Notes: generated from the sequence alone by a model not told the origin. 64,000 nucleotides of DNA from Erodium maritimum (GCA_963921825.1 OY997592.1:54642336-54706335); one strand, 5' to 3'. Numbered from the stretch's first letter, positions 50,870 through 62,930 are shown. Program-made: numbers and translations.

Positions 50870-50904
50870 ATAGCTTAATTGGGTGCCTCATAACAAGCTA
50901 TGAA

Positions 50905-52020
50905 TTATGTTTCCATGGTGGAAGGAGCTATAAGTGTCTGCTTAGCACTTCTCTGAGATATAGCTCCTAACAACAGAAAAACATAACTAGAAGTGGATCT
51001 CCTAATATCTTGGCAACCCGCAAGATCGGAGTCAGAATACCTAATGATCTCCAAATTTGCTGACTTCCGATAGGTGAGCATGTATTCCTTTGTTCTCTGT
51101 AAGTACCTCATGACCCGTTTGGCTGCTTTCCAATGATCCATACCAGGGTCACTTAAGTATCTTCCCAACATGCCAACTATGTACACCAAATCTGGACGGG
51201 TACATACCTGAGTATAAATAAGACTCCCAAGAGCCAAAGCATATGGGATCTTAAGCATTTCCTTTCTTTCTAATTCATTCTTGGGGCATTGTTTGAGACT
51301 AAACTTGTCTTTTTTAGCAACGGGAGTATCTCCAAGTGCACAATCTTTCATGCCAAACCTGGCAAGAACCCTTTCGATATAGTTCTTTTGTGAAAACCCA
51401 ATGATACCATGAGAGAGATCTCGTTGTATCTTGATTCCTAACACAAAAGTTGCATCACCAAGATCCTTCATTTGAAAATGTTTTGTTAAAAATCTCTTGG
51501 TTTCATGCAACAAACCTATATCGCTACTTACCAACAAAATATCGTCGACATGAAATACTAGGAAGATGAATTTTCTCCCACTAAACTTATGATATACACA
51601 ATTATCCACTACATTGACTTCAAAGCCATACGAGGTAATGATAGTATGAAACTTATGATACCATTGACGGGAAGCTTTCTTGAGACCGTAGATGGACCTT
51701 TTGAGTTCACAAACCATAGACTTTGGGTCACCTGATACAAAGTTTTCTGGTTGTACTATATATATGATTTCCTCAATTTCACCATTGAGAAAATCTGTCT
51801 TAACGTCCATCTGATGCAGCTCCAAATCCAAATGAGCTACAAGTGCCATTATTGTTCTAAAAGAATCTTTCGATGATACCGCAGAGAAAGTTTCTTTATA
51901 GTCAATATCTTCCCTTTGAGTGAAACCCTTAGTAACTAGACGCGCTTTATACCTCTCAATATTGCCCTTCGAATCCCGCTTGGTTTTAAATATCCATTTG
52001 CAACCAATGGGCTTCGCACC
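50905..52020 (-). pseudogene. Copia reverse transcriptase
   Basis: The main open segment (50905-51849) carries HQMDVKTDFLNGEIEEIIYI, SIYGLKKASRQWYHKF, the active site FHVDDILLVSSD (usually YVDD, so Tyr is His here) and the downstream SLIYTQVCTRPDLVYIVG and RSTSSYVFLL motifs. The upstream part to about 52020 reads ERYKARLVTKGFTQREDIDY and follows a stop near 52022. Defective. Confidence 0.92.
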
Positions 52021-52191
52021 TTAAAGCAACTTGACGAGTTTCCAAACGTCATTATCATGCATAGATTTTATCTCATCATTCATAGCATCGATCCACTTTT
52101 GACAGTTAACACTTTGTTTGACCTATTGAAAGTTGATTGGATCGTCTTCCATTGTCCCTATGTCAAACTTGTGTTCCTGAAGGAATACAAT

Positions 52192-53318
52192 CTAATCACT
52201 AGAGATTACACATATCCTGTCTCTAGTGGATCGCCTAAGTGGCACTTCCTCTTGAGGTAGTTGTGGTTGCTCTTCGGGAACAACCTCTTGAACTTGACCA
52301 GGGAGTGGTGGAGGATAATCCTCATTACTGTCTTCTGTTGTGTCTTGAACAATGTTAACAAGTTGAACATTGTCAATAGCAACATCCGGTAGAGGAACGA
52401 ATTCCTCTTCAAAGACAACACTCCTAATACTCTCTCCCCCCTCAAACACAACATCCTCAAGAAAACTTGCATTTTCCGTTTCGAAAAAGGACTTAGTTGA
52501 GGGATCATAAAATTTAGAACCCCTCGACCGTTCAAGATACCCAACAAAGTAGCAACTGACTGTTATGGAATCCAGATTATCCTCACATGGCCTATAAGGT
52601 CTCACCTCAGCTGGACAACCCCAAATGTGCAAGTGCCTAATACTAGGCCTTTTTCATGTCCACAGTTCATAAGGGGTTTAATCTACTGCTTTACTAGGTA
52701 CTTTGTTCAGTATGTATACTGCAGCCTTAATTACCTCTCCCTAGAGTGATTCCGGTAAAGAAGAATGAATAATCTGTTTTGCCTCTCCGCGTCACCATTC
52801 ATGCGAGGTTGCCCTTGCATGGTGTATTGCGGGACGATTTCGCACTCCTCTAGGAATTTGGCAAAAGGACTTGGACGTTGTTCACCTAATCCGTCATACT
52901 GACCATAGTACACACCACCACGATCAGATCTGACAGCCTTAATCTTCTTGCTTAGTTGATTCTCAACTTCAGCTTTGAAGGCCTTAAAAACGTCCAAAGA
53001 TTGTGACCTTTCATGTGTCAAGTATAAAGGTGAACTTCCCACTACAGTTACCTTATCCTTAATCCTCTTTCTTTTGTTTCTCATTGAGGTCATTGCAACA
53101 TGAGCACTTTTAGCCTTTTCACGCTTCAACCTATCCTCTTCTTGCACAGATAGAGAAATGAGCTCATTAGGAGTCCATTTATTCTTCTGAGTATTATAGC
53201 TAACTATAAACTGACCATCGTGTGTAGGAAGTGAGATGAGGACCAAATGCACAAGCAAGTCATCAGACAGATCAAGCTTGAGCCCCTTAAGTTTTGAAGT
53301 GATGTTAGACATCTCCAT
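52192..53318 (-). pseudogene. Copia gag-to-integrase deletion fusion and integrase C-terminus
   Basis: The ORF 52731-53318 starts in gag (MSNITSKLKGLKLDLSDDLLVHLVLISLP, SLSVQEEDRLKREKA) and passes directly into the integrase core (SLDVFKAFKAEVENQLSKK, IKAVRSDRGGVYYGQYDG, EECEIVPQYTMQGQP, DAERQNR). The gag zinc knuckle, protease and integrase zinc region are missing, so an internal deletion joined the two in frame. After a break, 52192-52632 reads HIWGCPAEVRPYRPCE, SCYFVGYLERSRGSKFYDP and FFETENASFLED (integrase C-terminus) and an acidic, Pro-rich hinge ending RRSTRDR. Confidence 0.88.
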
Positions 53319-53527
53319 AATGTACTACCTTATGTTTCCTTTTTTATATACCTCATCTGGACAAGGTCAGCTAAAAGCTTGCTTGTCTCAGCCCTTTTGT
53401 TCTTTGCAAAACGACTTTCAATTTCTTGAAGGAAACTCCTTGATGTGACCTCATTTGGCATACCGCCCCTAAATGTTTCTGGAACACTGCGTTGGATCAT
53501 TATCAGACTTAGGCGATTCGAACGCTC

Positions 53528-53731
53528 CTACTTCTCAAAGTTCACCTTATCCTGAGTGAAACTTTCATCCGTAAGAGAAGCAGGTTGTTCAAACCTTATC
53601 GCATAGTCTAAATCCACGCAACCGAGAACTAACATAATGTTATCTTTCCAGCTCCTAAAGTTTGTGTCGTTAAGCACAAGAATTGAATTCATGTTGGCAG
53701 TGATATTAGCATCAGATGTAATAACTATCAA
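53528..53731 (-). pseudogene. Copia gag N-terminus
   Basis: Reads LVLNDTNFRSWKDNIMLVLGCVDLDYAIR and ENPASLT-like sequence, the usual start of copia gag. Frame broken between 53318 and 53528, and the zinc knuckle is lost to the downstream deletion. Confidence 0.85.
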
Positions 53732-55247
53732 TACAAAACAAATAAATACATAAGCTCAAACATTGAAAATCATGTTATAACACATTAAGAATAAGCAAAC
53801 AATTCTCATGTGATACACAATTTTCAATCAACCGAAGTGATGGACCCATACAACCAAGATACCTAGCACAACATTAATGTTCAATCTTTGGATAGAAACA
53901 TTAATTCGTAAGTGGTACTCTTGCACGTAGAAATCAAGTGCTGACGATAAATTCGGTCAAATAACATCCTTCCTTTGGGCCGATATGTTATCCACATGAA
54001 AACTTTACAATCGTCACACACCGTTCCCACACGTATATTCATTGTTCGACCAATCAATGACCTTCCTTTGGGTCGAGCATTGACCGCATGAACAATGAAC
54101 ACACACATCCCGTTATTTTAAAATAAATAAACCTACACACAAGAGGTTACTTTGACAACTTTATGCGTCGATCTACTCATTTAAAATAGGGGACAAAAAA
54201 TAATGTTAGTAAGTGCCCAAAACTGAAATTTGATATCAATATCAAAAGTGAAATTATTTTAAACACTTACTGATCGGATATATGAATCAAATAAACAATA
54301 CCAGTATGCATCAATAAACATAAACACATACATATTAACAGTTCAATATATATCACAAATGGATACTGTAATTATCATTCACATATATCACCACACGTGT
54401 ATTCATTATTCGGCCAATCAATGACCTTCCTCTAGGCCGAGCATTGACCGCATGAACACTGAACACACACATCCCATTATTTTAAAATAAATAAACCTAC
54501 ACATAAGAGGTTACTTTGGCAACTTTATGTGTCGACCTAATCATCTAAAATAAGGGACGAAATTAATGTATAAGTAAGTGCCAAAAACCGAAATTTTGAT
54601 ATCAAACATCAAACGAACAAAATTTCTTTATGCACCTACTAATTCCATAAAAGAAACCCCTAAATCAACACTGAACAACCAGACAATATAGATCAAGCAT
54701 AATTTTATATTGTACGATATATGTTATCAATGAATCAAAAGCATTAAAATATGCTTTTATACCCAAAGCTTAAAATTAATTTAAGCACCCACTTTAATCC
54801 ATAAAAAAAGAATCAACACCTTATATGTTATATATAGCCAAAAGATACTTTTCCAGATCAGTAGTTCATGCTATACATTATAAATTCAAATAAATCATAT
54901 ATACAAACATATTTTGAAAGCATGAACTGGACTTGCATATAACAATCGAGGCATAATTCAATTCATCATAAAATCCAACATATGTCATATGTCAATATGA
55001 CATATGAGCCAAACCATAATTTCTTTCAACATGTCAAAACAGCTCTCGACAACCAGGCATAAAAAAAATATGAACTCAATTCCAAAACACATGTATATAC
55101 ATAACCATACAGCAATTGAACCAATATATATTATAAAACAAATCACAGCCGCAAAACACAATATCCATACATGTAAGCAGCGGCAAGAAGTTCAATATTA
55201 ATCCAAAAAAAACATTCTAATTAAACCCCAATAATTCGATTGAAGCG
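53732..55247 (-). other. Copia 5' leader with an internal duplication
   Basis: About 1.5 kb between the primer-binding site and gag without coding. A block of about 240 bp is present twice (about 54020-54270 and 54390-54650), sharing CAATCAATGACCTTCC, ACACACACATCCC and TTATTTTAAAATAAATAAAC, at about 88-90% by eye. Confidence 0.8.
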
Positions 55248-55249
55248 TG

Positions 55250-55261
55250 GCTCTGATACCA
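55250..55261 (-). promoter_or_regulatory. Copia primer-binding site (initiator Met tRNA)
   Basis: Minus strand reads TGGTATCAGAGC directly inside the LTR after an AG spacer, the standard plant copia site complementary to the initiator methionine tRNA. Confidence 0.93.
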
Positions 55262-55263
55262 CT

Positions 55264-55660
55264 TGTTAGTGTCCTAATTTAATCCCTTAAGAATCCAACA
55301 CTTAGTCAAATAATCAGGATTTAATTATAGAACAACATAGAAAGCGAACCTGATGATTCCATGTCGAAGACAAGAACAAGATTGGTTTGGCCTTCCACAA
55401 ATTAATCTTTTATGCTCTCAATGTGCTCTCACTCAATAGATGGGGATGGAGGAGAATAGAAACAACTGATTAATCTTGGGGACCAAACCCTAATTACCAA
55501 TATATATAGTCTCTAATTAAAGTTAATTACTCTAATCAGACCTATAGTAGGTATCACACTTGCAAAGCTCATACCAGTTATTTAGTCCAATACGAATATT
55601 GACCCTAAATATATGTCTCAATTTGGAAGCCTACATATTGGATTATAAAATAACCCAACA
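55264..55660 (-). repeat. Copia 5' LTR (397 bp)
   Basis: Starts TGTTAGTGTCC and ends AACCCAACA on plus. A TATATATAG box near 55499-55508, read on minus, is the likely promoter. Its match to the left LTR is high but not perfect, so the insertion is not brand new. Confidence 0.92.
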
Positions 55661-55665
55661 CCTCA

Positions 55666-57101
55666 TGCTTGTATTTAAGATCACTTCCCGTCATGAATAA
55701 GGAAAGTGTAGCCGTGTGTGGAGCTCATTGTCTCCATGTGCTTGGTTGATCCTTCACGGTTAAGGAAATGGTTGTCGTGTGCTTTTCTTGTTCTTAGCTA
55801 CTCCAAGCTTGTGTTTCCACATGTAGGGTACAAGTACACACCTCGCCACATAAACAACACCACCAATGGCCCCAAGAGATGCATGCACAGTTCATGCCTG
55901 GTTGCATGATCTTGAGTACTACGGATGTGACCTCGTGCCGTAACGGGCACGATGGACAAAACTGACATGCCACGTCGTGCTTCGGATCGGATAGCGCTGG
56001 ATGGTTCCAGCGAGCGTGGACAAAATTTTGGGCGCTTCTGTAGAATCGTGACAATAATCCATCTTTCTTTGTTGGCTCAAATTTGACGTCAACTACAATG
56101 CAGTACATGATGAATGTTACTTTTACAAAGCTTTGCTATTGTTCTTCATTATTTTTACATTTAACATTTCAAATTTCATATATATGTGCAGGAAAACTTC
56201 CTTAACGAAGCAAATAAAACCTTGAAATAAAGGTTAGGTTTAGCTTTTTAATATGATTTATTGTACTAATCAGTATAACTTCACTACAATTTTCTAATAT
56301 TTGTGATACATGTCAAAAACAAAAGGGCAAATAAAAAAGCAACTGAAATCACTCATAGGATGAGAGGAGCTGTTGAGTTGAGCTCGCACGGAGTTGTAAG
56401 AAGGGCCGACAGGTTGACCGTTGGAACCTCGACTGCAAACAAAAAGAAAGCAAAGAATGAGTATGAAACCAAAGGAGAGTAAGATGAAAAGCAAAAGAAC
56501 AAGGAAACTCGATAACCCGTAACTGTATTGGATCTTGATTCCAAAGACAGGAACAAAAAGAAAACATTTAAAGGGTATACAATAGTATCCACAATTCCTC
56601 ATCATCCCCATTTTATCCTTTGTTATTTTCCCTAACCAACAAACCTTTCACACCTCAATCCATAACATACGATTGTAAGCTTACATTCAATGGTTTTAGG
56701 TTAGGAAAACATGTGGCCAAATGAAGCAGAAGCATACATCGAAGCAATTATAAAGACAATCCAAAGCAGAAAAAGTCGGGTGGAACATTAAACCCAAACA
56801 TATTGTTTAGACCGGCGTTACAAGAAACCAAAGTAACCATAATTAATCGGCATTATACATAGTAGGGTTGATTTTAAAGGCAGTAACAAAAGAAAAACAA
56901 CCCAAGATTCTATGGCAATACCCACAACATGTTATCATATGTATCTTGGTAGCCTATGCCCAAGTATAGAAGGCAATTACTCACGAGATATGTGGATTGT
57001 CTGAACTGTTGTTACAAGTTGTGCACGTGTTATGACCCCCCTTATACAACACTCTATAGGAACATATAAATAAAAGAATAACCTTACGCAAATACACTCA
57101 C
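55666..57101. other. Intergenic region, no gene confirmed
   Basis: No ORF with known motifs. On minus, 56340-56430 has an exon-like stretch preceded by a pyrimidine tract and AG (reading RGSNGQPVGPSYNSVRAQLN). It might be one exon of a host gene or a relic, but no second exon was found. Confidence 0.3.
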
Positions 57102-57306
57102 TTAGAGCATTCACACTCAACGATGGAAAAGGGGTGGTGGAAAGAAAACGCCTCAGAGCCGACGTTTTCAGCAGCGTAAATATGCGCCGGTTTCAAAGCG
57201 GCGGTAAGTTTACTGCCGTGTGTTTTAACCGAACGATGTCGCGACGTTGACCTTTGACCGCGTGGGAAGCCGCGTCAAACATTATGGATGGATGTAGTGA
57301 GGACAC

Positions 57307-58391
57307 ATGGCAGCGTTGAATCTTTCCATTCAAATTTTTTTCCTATTTAAACCCCACCCTTCTCCTCCAATATCACAACACTTCTACTGCTCCTACTACT
57401 CCATCTATTGCTTTTTGCCTAAATTTTTTGTTGCTAGCTACGGAATTCGATCCTTTCGATTGTGTTCCGGAGTATGTTGTTCAGGAAACGCAAAAAAAAT
57501 CAATTTGGTGATGACATTGGGGAGATGTTTTTTGGGGTTGATGGTACTGCAAACTCGCAAACTTCACCTCGGATGCGTCCAACCCACCGAGCGAGCTGAA
57601 AGAAAAAAGACATGCTTGAAATGGAATGTGGAGGAGGATGTACGTCTTGTTTGGACTTGGATGGTAAATTTATTTGACTCGATACAAGAAAATAGTAAGA
57701 AGAAAGACGATTATTAGGAGGACATCGGGAGAGAGGTTGGTCTCATGCGGGGACGTAACGATCCGCTTCGGTTCGACAATAATTGCAAGGACCACTGATA
57801 GACGGTTAACCCACGAGTAATGAAGTTCCAATGGTATTACACACAAATATACAACGATCATCGAAGTGGTAAATCTGATGACCAAGTTATGCAGCTTTCT
57901 GAGGAGATGTACATGAGGGAGGAAAAGATTGATTTCGTATGGAAATATTGGTGGAATCTTATGAAAGATCAACCGAAGTGGACGACCTGACATTTTGGAT
58001 TGCCTTAAGCATCGGTGCATGAATCGTCCAACAAGTTTCAAGCAAATCCAACAAGAGAACGCAGGTTGAGGAACCCGCGTCGTACAACGAGAGCGAGAAC
58101 ACAGATGGGACGAGCTTTGCTTCAGATATTCGGCCAATAGGTTAGAAGGCAAACAAAAAAGCTACAAGACTGCGAGGCAAAGGGAAAGCGCGGTCGTCAG
58201 TGGAAGCAGATCTCTCCCTCGGAGTGCGAGAGCTTGAAACCATTCAGATAGAAGCACGTGAATGTATCATGCAATCCACGATTGAAAAGCATAAGCTTTT
58301 CGCTGACCTACAACCGTACTTTGAGTTCTTCAAATATGAGAGAGTTCGAGACACTTTGGCTGTGTCCTCTGAGGAGTGTGCGTCAAACTAG
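57307..58391 (+). pseudogene. Harbinger ORF1-like Myb/SANT gene, first copy, decayed
   Basis: A CTATTTAAACC box near 57335 precedes it. In shifting frames it reads KKTCLKWNVEEDVRLVWTW (SANT), then KFQWYYTQIYNDHRSGKSDDQ and EKIDFVWKYWWNLMKDQPKW (second half of the domain), and a C-terminal segment ECIMQSTIEKHKLFADLQ, ending about 58391. Stops and frameshifts throughout. Confidence 0.7.
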
Positions 58392-58717
58392 CAGGTCATT
58401 ACCAATTTGGTGCAAAAGTTTGAATATGACTTTTTTCTTTCTCTTCCGCTAGTTGTCTCGTTGTTTTTTAATTTCTGTTGTTTCAAGTTCTGTTGTTCGT
58501 TTCCTTTTTAAAAAAATTTCAATTTGATGAACCTTTCCTTTCATTTTCCGTTACATTTTTTTGTTTCATATGCGTGACATTTCGGTCGAATCTCATTTCA
58601 ATTTCACTTTCATTCAAACCTCTTCGATTTATGTGAAATTATTTCCCAACCTTGCAATTTACCATAATACCCTTGTGCCACCAACGGTTTGCTGGCTTTT
58701 TTTACCCATTCCCCACC

Positions 58718-59200
58718 TATAAATACTCCTTCAACCTTCCACAAAAATCACACCAATAGGCACCGACTTCTCCACCTGTCATCCTCCCAATTTCTTCATT
58801 GATTCTCCACCGGTTCGTCGTCCGAATGGATCCCGCTCGCCGCAACGTTCCATGGTCGCCCAAAGAAGAAACAATGTTGTGCCTAGTGTGGCTTCAACAT
58901 GAACGACCCCACCCCAACATCCAGTACCAACCGACTGTATATGTCTACTTCGACGTTGAAGGACCGATGTTCGTCCCCGCACGAGCCTAATGGCAGTTGA
59001 AGGACCACTGGAAACGGACCTCCCTGAAGGTGAATCGCTTCAATTTAATCCATCGTGGTCTACTCCATGCTCGAAAACCAGGTCAAACCGATGCCCAAAT
59101 TAAAGTGTTAGCCGCGACGACGTACAAAGATCGTACGGGCCAACCATTCACCAAGTTTGCATGGTGGAATCTCGTGAAAGACCATCCAAAGTGGTTGTAG
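58718..59200 (+). pseudogene. Harbinger ORF1-like Myb/SANT gene, second copy, decayed
   Basis: A CTATAAATACTCC box near 58718 lies about 105 bp before an ATG at 58824. It reads VPWSPKEETMLCLVWLQHE (SANT), a stop at 58988-58990, then LKDHWKRTSLKVNRFNLIHRG and PFTKFAWWNLVKDHPKWL, and stops at 59200. No C-terminal region. It parallels the first copy and suggests a duplication or nested element. Confidence 0.7.
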
Positions 59201-59498
59201 TATTGCAACATCCTCTCTGTATACGAACGATCTCTCGGGCCCTAATATCTATGTTTAGTTTTTGTTTCGGTAATAAACAACTCATGTAACGTCGCTTTTG
59301 GTTTCAAAATAATATTATGCTTTCCCGTTATATATTCCTTATTTTAGTCTATTAGCTTCACCTATCAGTCTAAATCAAATTAATGGACTACAGAGAAATT
59401 ATATTAACTAGACTAAAAAAAGAAGAGATAAATAGTTTTCATCTTTTCAAGCCTCAAATTTCCAACCTCCACCTACCGTAAGGCTACATATGCTCTTA

Positions 59499-60249
59499 AA
59501 ACTTTTGTATGGTTAATGGCTACACCATATCTCGATGCTCTGGTTTGTGTATTATTTTTGTTTCTCCGTTTTTCATCCATCATTTTTTTACCATATAATG
59601 TCAACTTTATTAGACGGAGAATTTGAGCATACAAAGGAAATAACTAGAAGGGAAAAGAGCAAGACTAAGTTCTAGTTCGTAGACATCAAACGATAACTCT
59701 ATAACAGACTGCCTACCAGGGACAAAAGTGGTGAGACCAATGCCTCGGTTGGGTGGATTTACGGTAATACGTCGGTAGTTGTCGCCTCTTGTCTCGACTT
59801 GAAAATGCCCGCAACAAGGATCGAGGACGCTTGAGGGGATAACAGGCATCCAGGGAGGAACCTAGGAATTGAAGGAAGCATGGGGTCGGGTGTGCACCGA
59901 CCATGACAGGGCGAGGTGTGCTTCCCCACCCACACCCCGTTGTTGGTGGGGTTATTAATTGACCCTATGGTTTGTCCTCATCCTCTCTCTGGAGGTGACA
60001 TGCCATCGAGGTGTCGTGGGAATCCACTGAGGCATGTAAGGGCCTTACACCACCCGACCCTAGGTTAGGTAGGAGGTCCTATATTGCCTTTGCCTCTTCT
60101 GGTCCTAGGGTCCGACCTCCATCGGGGAACGGGTTAGAAAGAGTGGATGCAATGCACCTCCTCCACGTTGATGACAGTGCTTTAGATAGAAGGTCCTGGA
60201 TCGGATACGGGGGTGGGGGATCCAACAGGCAGGCCCTGATTGGGTGATG
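59499..60249. other. Decayed GC-rich repeat-like DNA
   Basis: No credible ORF. It appears to be the left part of a sequence interrupted by the LTR-like element at 60250 and continued at 63519. Family unknown. Confidence 0.3.
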
Positions 60250-61270
60250 TGTAAGAACCGCCCCCGGTCGAACCAGAAAAATTTGGGAAAAGTTGACTTT
60301 CCGCCGGAAAAGTCAACCGATGATTCCGGGAGTCATTCGGGACCTTTCCGGGACCCAAAAAACTTAGCCGTCATTACGGTCAGCTTAGTTGGGTCGTTTC
60401 CTTTCAAATGACTACTTTTGTGAAAAAGTCAAACCCGGGTCAAACTAGGTCTAATTAGGGGTCTTAACGAATTAATTTAATTTGAGCTGAGATATTTTGG
60501 GTAGAGGTGGACCCCACATGGACACATGTCCATGATGGCTTGGAGGGGAAGAAAAGGGTGAGAAAAGACCATTTGGTCCCCACTTGTGGACAAAAGAAAG
60601 AGAGAGGGGTTAAAGGACGAAATTGACATTTCTACATTTAGGATAAGGACCACTTTCAGGAAAATTTCAGCACAATTCCTTCACCTTGGCCGAATTTTTA
60701 GAGAGAGAGAGTGAGTGGGTGGAGCCTCCATAGCTTGAAGAAGAAGAAAGAAGAAGAAGAGAAGAAAAGTGACTCATTTCACTTGATTTCTACCCCAAAA
60801 CCTTCATTTTCTTCATCATCTACCTATTCTCTAAGGTATTCAAGCACTTAACTTCCCTTTTGTTAAATTTCTAGTTGTGGGTTTGGTAGAAATTGCATGA
60901 GCAAGACTTGGGTTTTATGGGTTTGGGGTTTTGTTGGTTAAATAGAGGATTTGTGAAGAGAAAGTGGATGAGTTGTTGGAAATCAATTGGGTTTGTGGTT
61001 AATTGGATGAAACCCTCTTTGGGTTTGAAGTTTTTGGAGTTGTGAGGTTAATTTTGAGTTTTTAGAACTTAATATTGGAGTTTTGGAGAATCTAGAGTTT
61101 GTTAGGAACTTTTTGGAGAAATGGGGTATTTTTCCGGCGATCGGAGGTTCGCCGGAGCTCCGGTCGGTCACCAGAGTCCGGTCACCGGGGGAGGGAATGA
61201 CCGGCCATGGCCGGAAGAAGGGCACGGAGCCGTGACCGGCCACTCGGTGGCGGTCCGGTCCGGCCACCCA

Positions 61271-61354
61271 CGGCCCATGTGTGGCCGTGGGGCCCACTCG
61301 GCCCATGTGTGGCCGTGGGGCCCACTCGGCCCATGTGTGGCCGTGGGGCCCACT
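61271..61354. repeat. Perfect 28-bp tandem triplication
   Basis: Three identical copies of a unit starting CGGCCCATGTGTGGCCGTGG, in units 61271-61298, 61299-61326 and 61327-61354, followed by a partial fourth (CGGCC). Very GC-rich. Confidence 0.95.
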
Positions 61355-62099
61355 CGGCCGGGAAACGGGTGTGTCATGTTCGGGTGGTCTTTGGTGAACC
61401 CCGGATCGATATTTCACACCCGGAACAAATTATGGAAGTGATTCGTGAAATTTCGGGAAACGCGATTAGAAACTTTAATTGCGAAATTAGAACACTCGGA
61501 CATCGGAATTTGATTCTGTTAAGTGCGTTGGAACAAGTAAACTTATTTAGGAATGATAGAAACAAAATGTGAAATTTTCGAAGTCCCGAGGGACGTTTTC
61601 CATATTCTGGGCAAAATGGGCCTTCCGGGCCCATTTTGACAAGTTGAGCAATTGGGGGATAGTTGGGTATTTCTCTCTTTAAACCACACTTGAATTAGTA
61701 TTAATTCTCGTATTACTTTTTGATCTTAGAAGTTGGTCTCGAGCACGGCAGAGGAAGCTACTAGGCGAGTCGTCGATTTCTTGCGTTTGGATAACGGTTG
61801 AGGTAGGGAAAAGTAGCGAATACCGGTTTAAATGCGGAAAGTTACTAGAATTGCATATATGATATGAACAACTGGAATATTGTAGAATCACATGTAGGAT
61901 GTGAATAATTAGGGTAGTCGTTGATAACATGGAACCACTTGCGGGCCAGGTCGTGCCCGTAGGTGTGGGAATTGTTGTGCTGTAGAATTGCATGTGGGTC
62001 CCTGGTTGGGCCCGTATGATTGTGTGATGATTGCTCTTGTTTGTGATTAGTAGATGTGGTATGATTAATTGGTGGTATGTTCCGTTGTTAATTAATGAT

Positions 62100-62930
62100 C
62101 ATGGTAGGATATGCTCGGTATGATATGTTGGTATGATATGTCTGGTATGATATGTTCGGTATGACGTGAACTTTTGCCTTGTGATATGATCTGGTGAATG
62201 ATAGATCGATGTGGTGTGTTCGGTAAGATATGTTATGGGAAATATTGGTGTGCATTATTGCTTGTGATGTGTTTGAGACCATGTATGTTTGTACCCCGTT
62301 GGGATGTCTAGGCCGAGGATGGTGTGACGGTCCGATATCGTGGATGATGTTGTGTGTTCCGGCACGATATGTTCCGAGGCGGTGTGTTCTGGTACGATAC
62401 CTATATCGAAGGAGGATTCTGATATAGGATATCTAGACCGAGGCTTCCGGTATGATATCTATACCGAAGGAGGATTCCGGTATAGGATATCTAGACCGAG
62501 GCTAGGTGCTCCGGTATGATATCTATACCGAAGGAGGATTTTGGTATAGGATATCTAGACCGAGGGTGGTGTGGCGGGACAATATCTAGGCCGATGCTGT
62601 GTGCCGGGTAGATATGTTCCGAGGCTAGGTGCTCCGGTATGATATCCCGACCAATACTGTGTGTTCTGATATACGTATATCTTGACCGATATTGTGTGTT
62701 CCAGTATGATACCTATATCGAAGGAGGATTCCGATATAGGATATCTAGACCGAGGCTGGGTGTTCCGGTAGGTTACCTATACCGAAGGAGGATTCCGGTA
62801 TAAGATATCATGACCGAGGCTATGTGTTCTGATATGCGTATACCCATATTGTGTGTTCCGGTATGATACCTATACGGAAGGAGGATTCCGGTATAGGATA
62901 TCTAGACCGATGTTGTGTGTTCCGTTGTGT
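62100..62930. repeat. TATAGGATATCTAGACCGAGG tandem repeat region
   Basis: About six imperfect copies of a 55-65-bp unit containing CCGAAGGAGGATTCCGGTAT and GGATATCTAGACCGAGGCT (62390-62920), preceded by short GGTATGATATGT repeats (62110-62170). Occupies the same part of the LTR as the unrelated array in solo LTRs 1-3. Confidence 0.85.

Larger units (their letters stand above)
45199..55660 (-). mobile_element. Ty1/copia element with nested insertions
   Basis: Flanked by CCTCA at 45194-45198 and 55661-55665. The right (5') LTR is 55264-55660 (397 bp). The left (3') LTR is 45199-50113 and, after removing two insertions and their duplications, is about 398 bp. Ends are TGTTAGTG...ACCCAACA on plus. 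The primer-binding site lies at 55250-55261. Gag, integrase, RT and RNase H remnants run right to left on minus with large deletions and many breaks. Confidence 0.93.
57105..59495 (+). mobile_element. PIF/Harbinger element 2 (2391 bp), two ORF1 remnants
   Basis: TTA target duplications lie at 57102-57104 and 59496-59498. Terminal repeats begin GAGCATTCACACTCAACG (left) and GAGCATATGTAGCCTTACG (right, reverse complement), so only the GAGCAT end is well kept. It carries two ORF1-type remnants, each with its own TATA box, and no transposase gene. Confidence 0.8.

Noticed and set aside
56294..56611. Minus-strand ORFs of 72-105 codons rich in Phe/Leu, membrane-protein-like
   Set aside because: Three frames are open over the same T-rich stretch, so the hydrophobic look comes from base composition.
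60983..61572. Long ORFs on both strands (106-144 codons)
   Set aside because: They cross the 28-bp triplication and GC-rich LTR sequence; both strands are open and no domain is seen.
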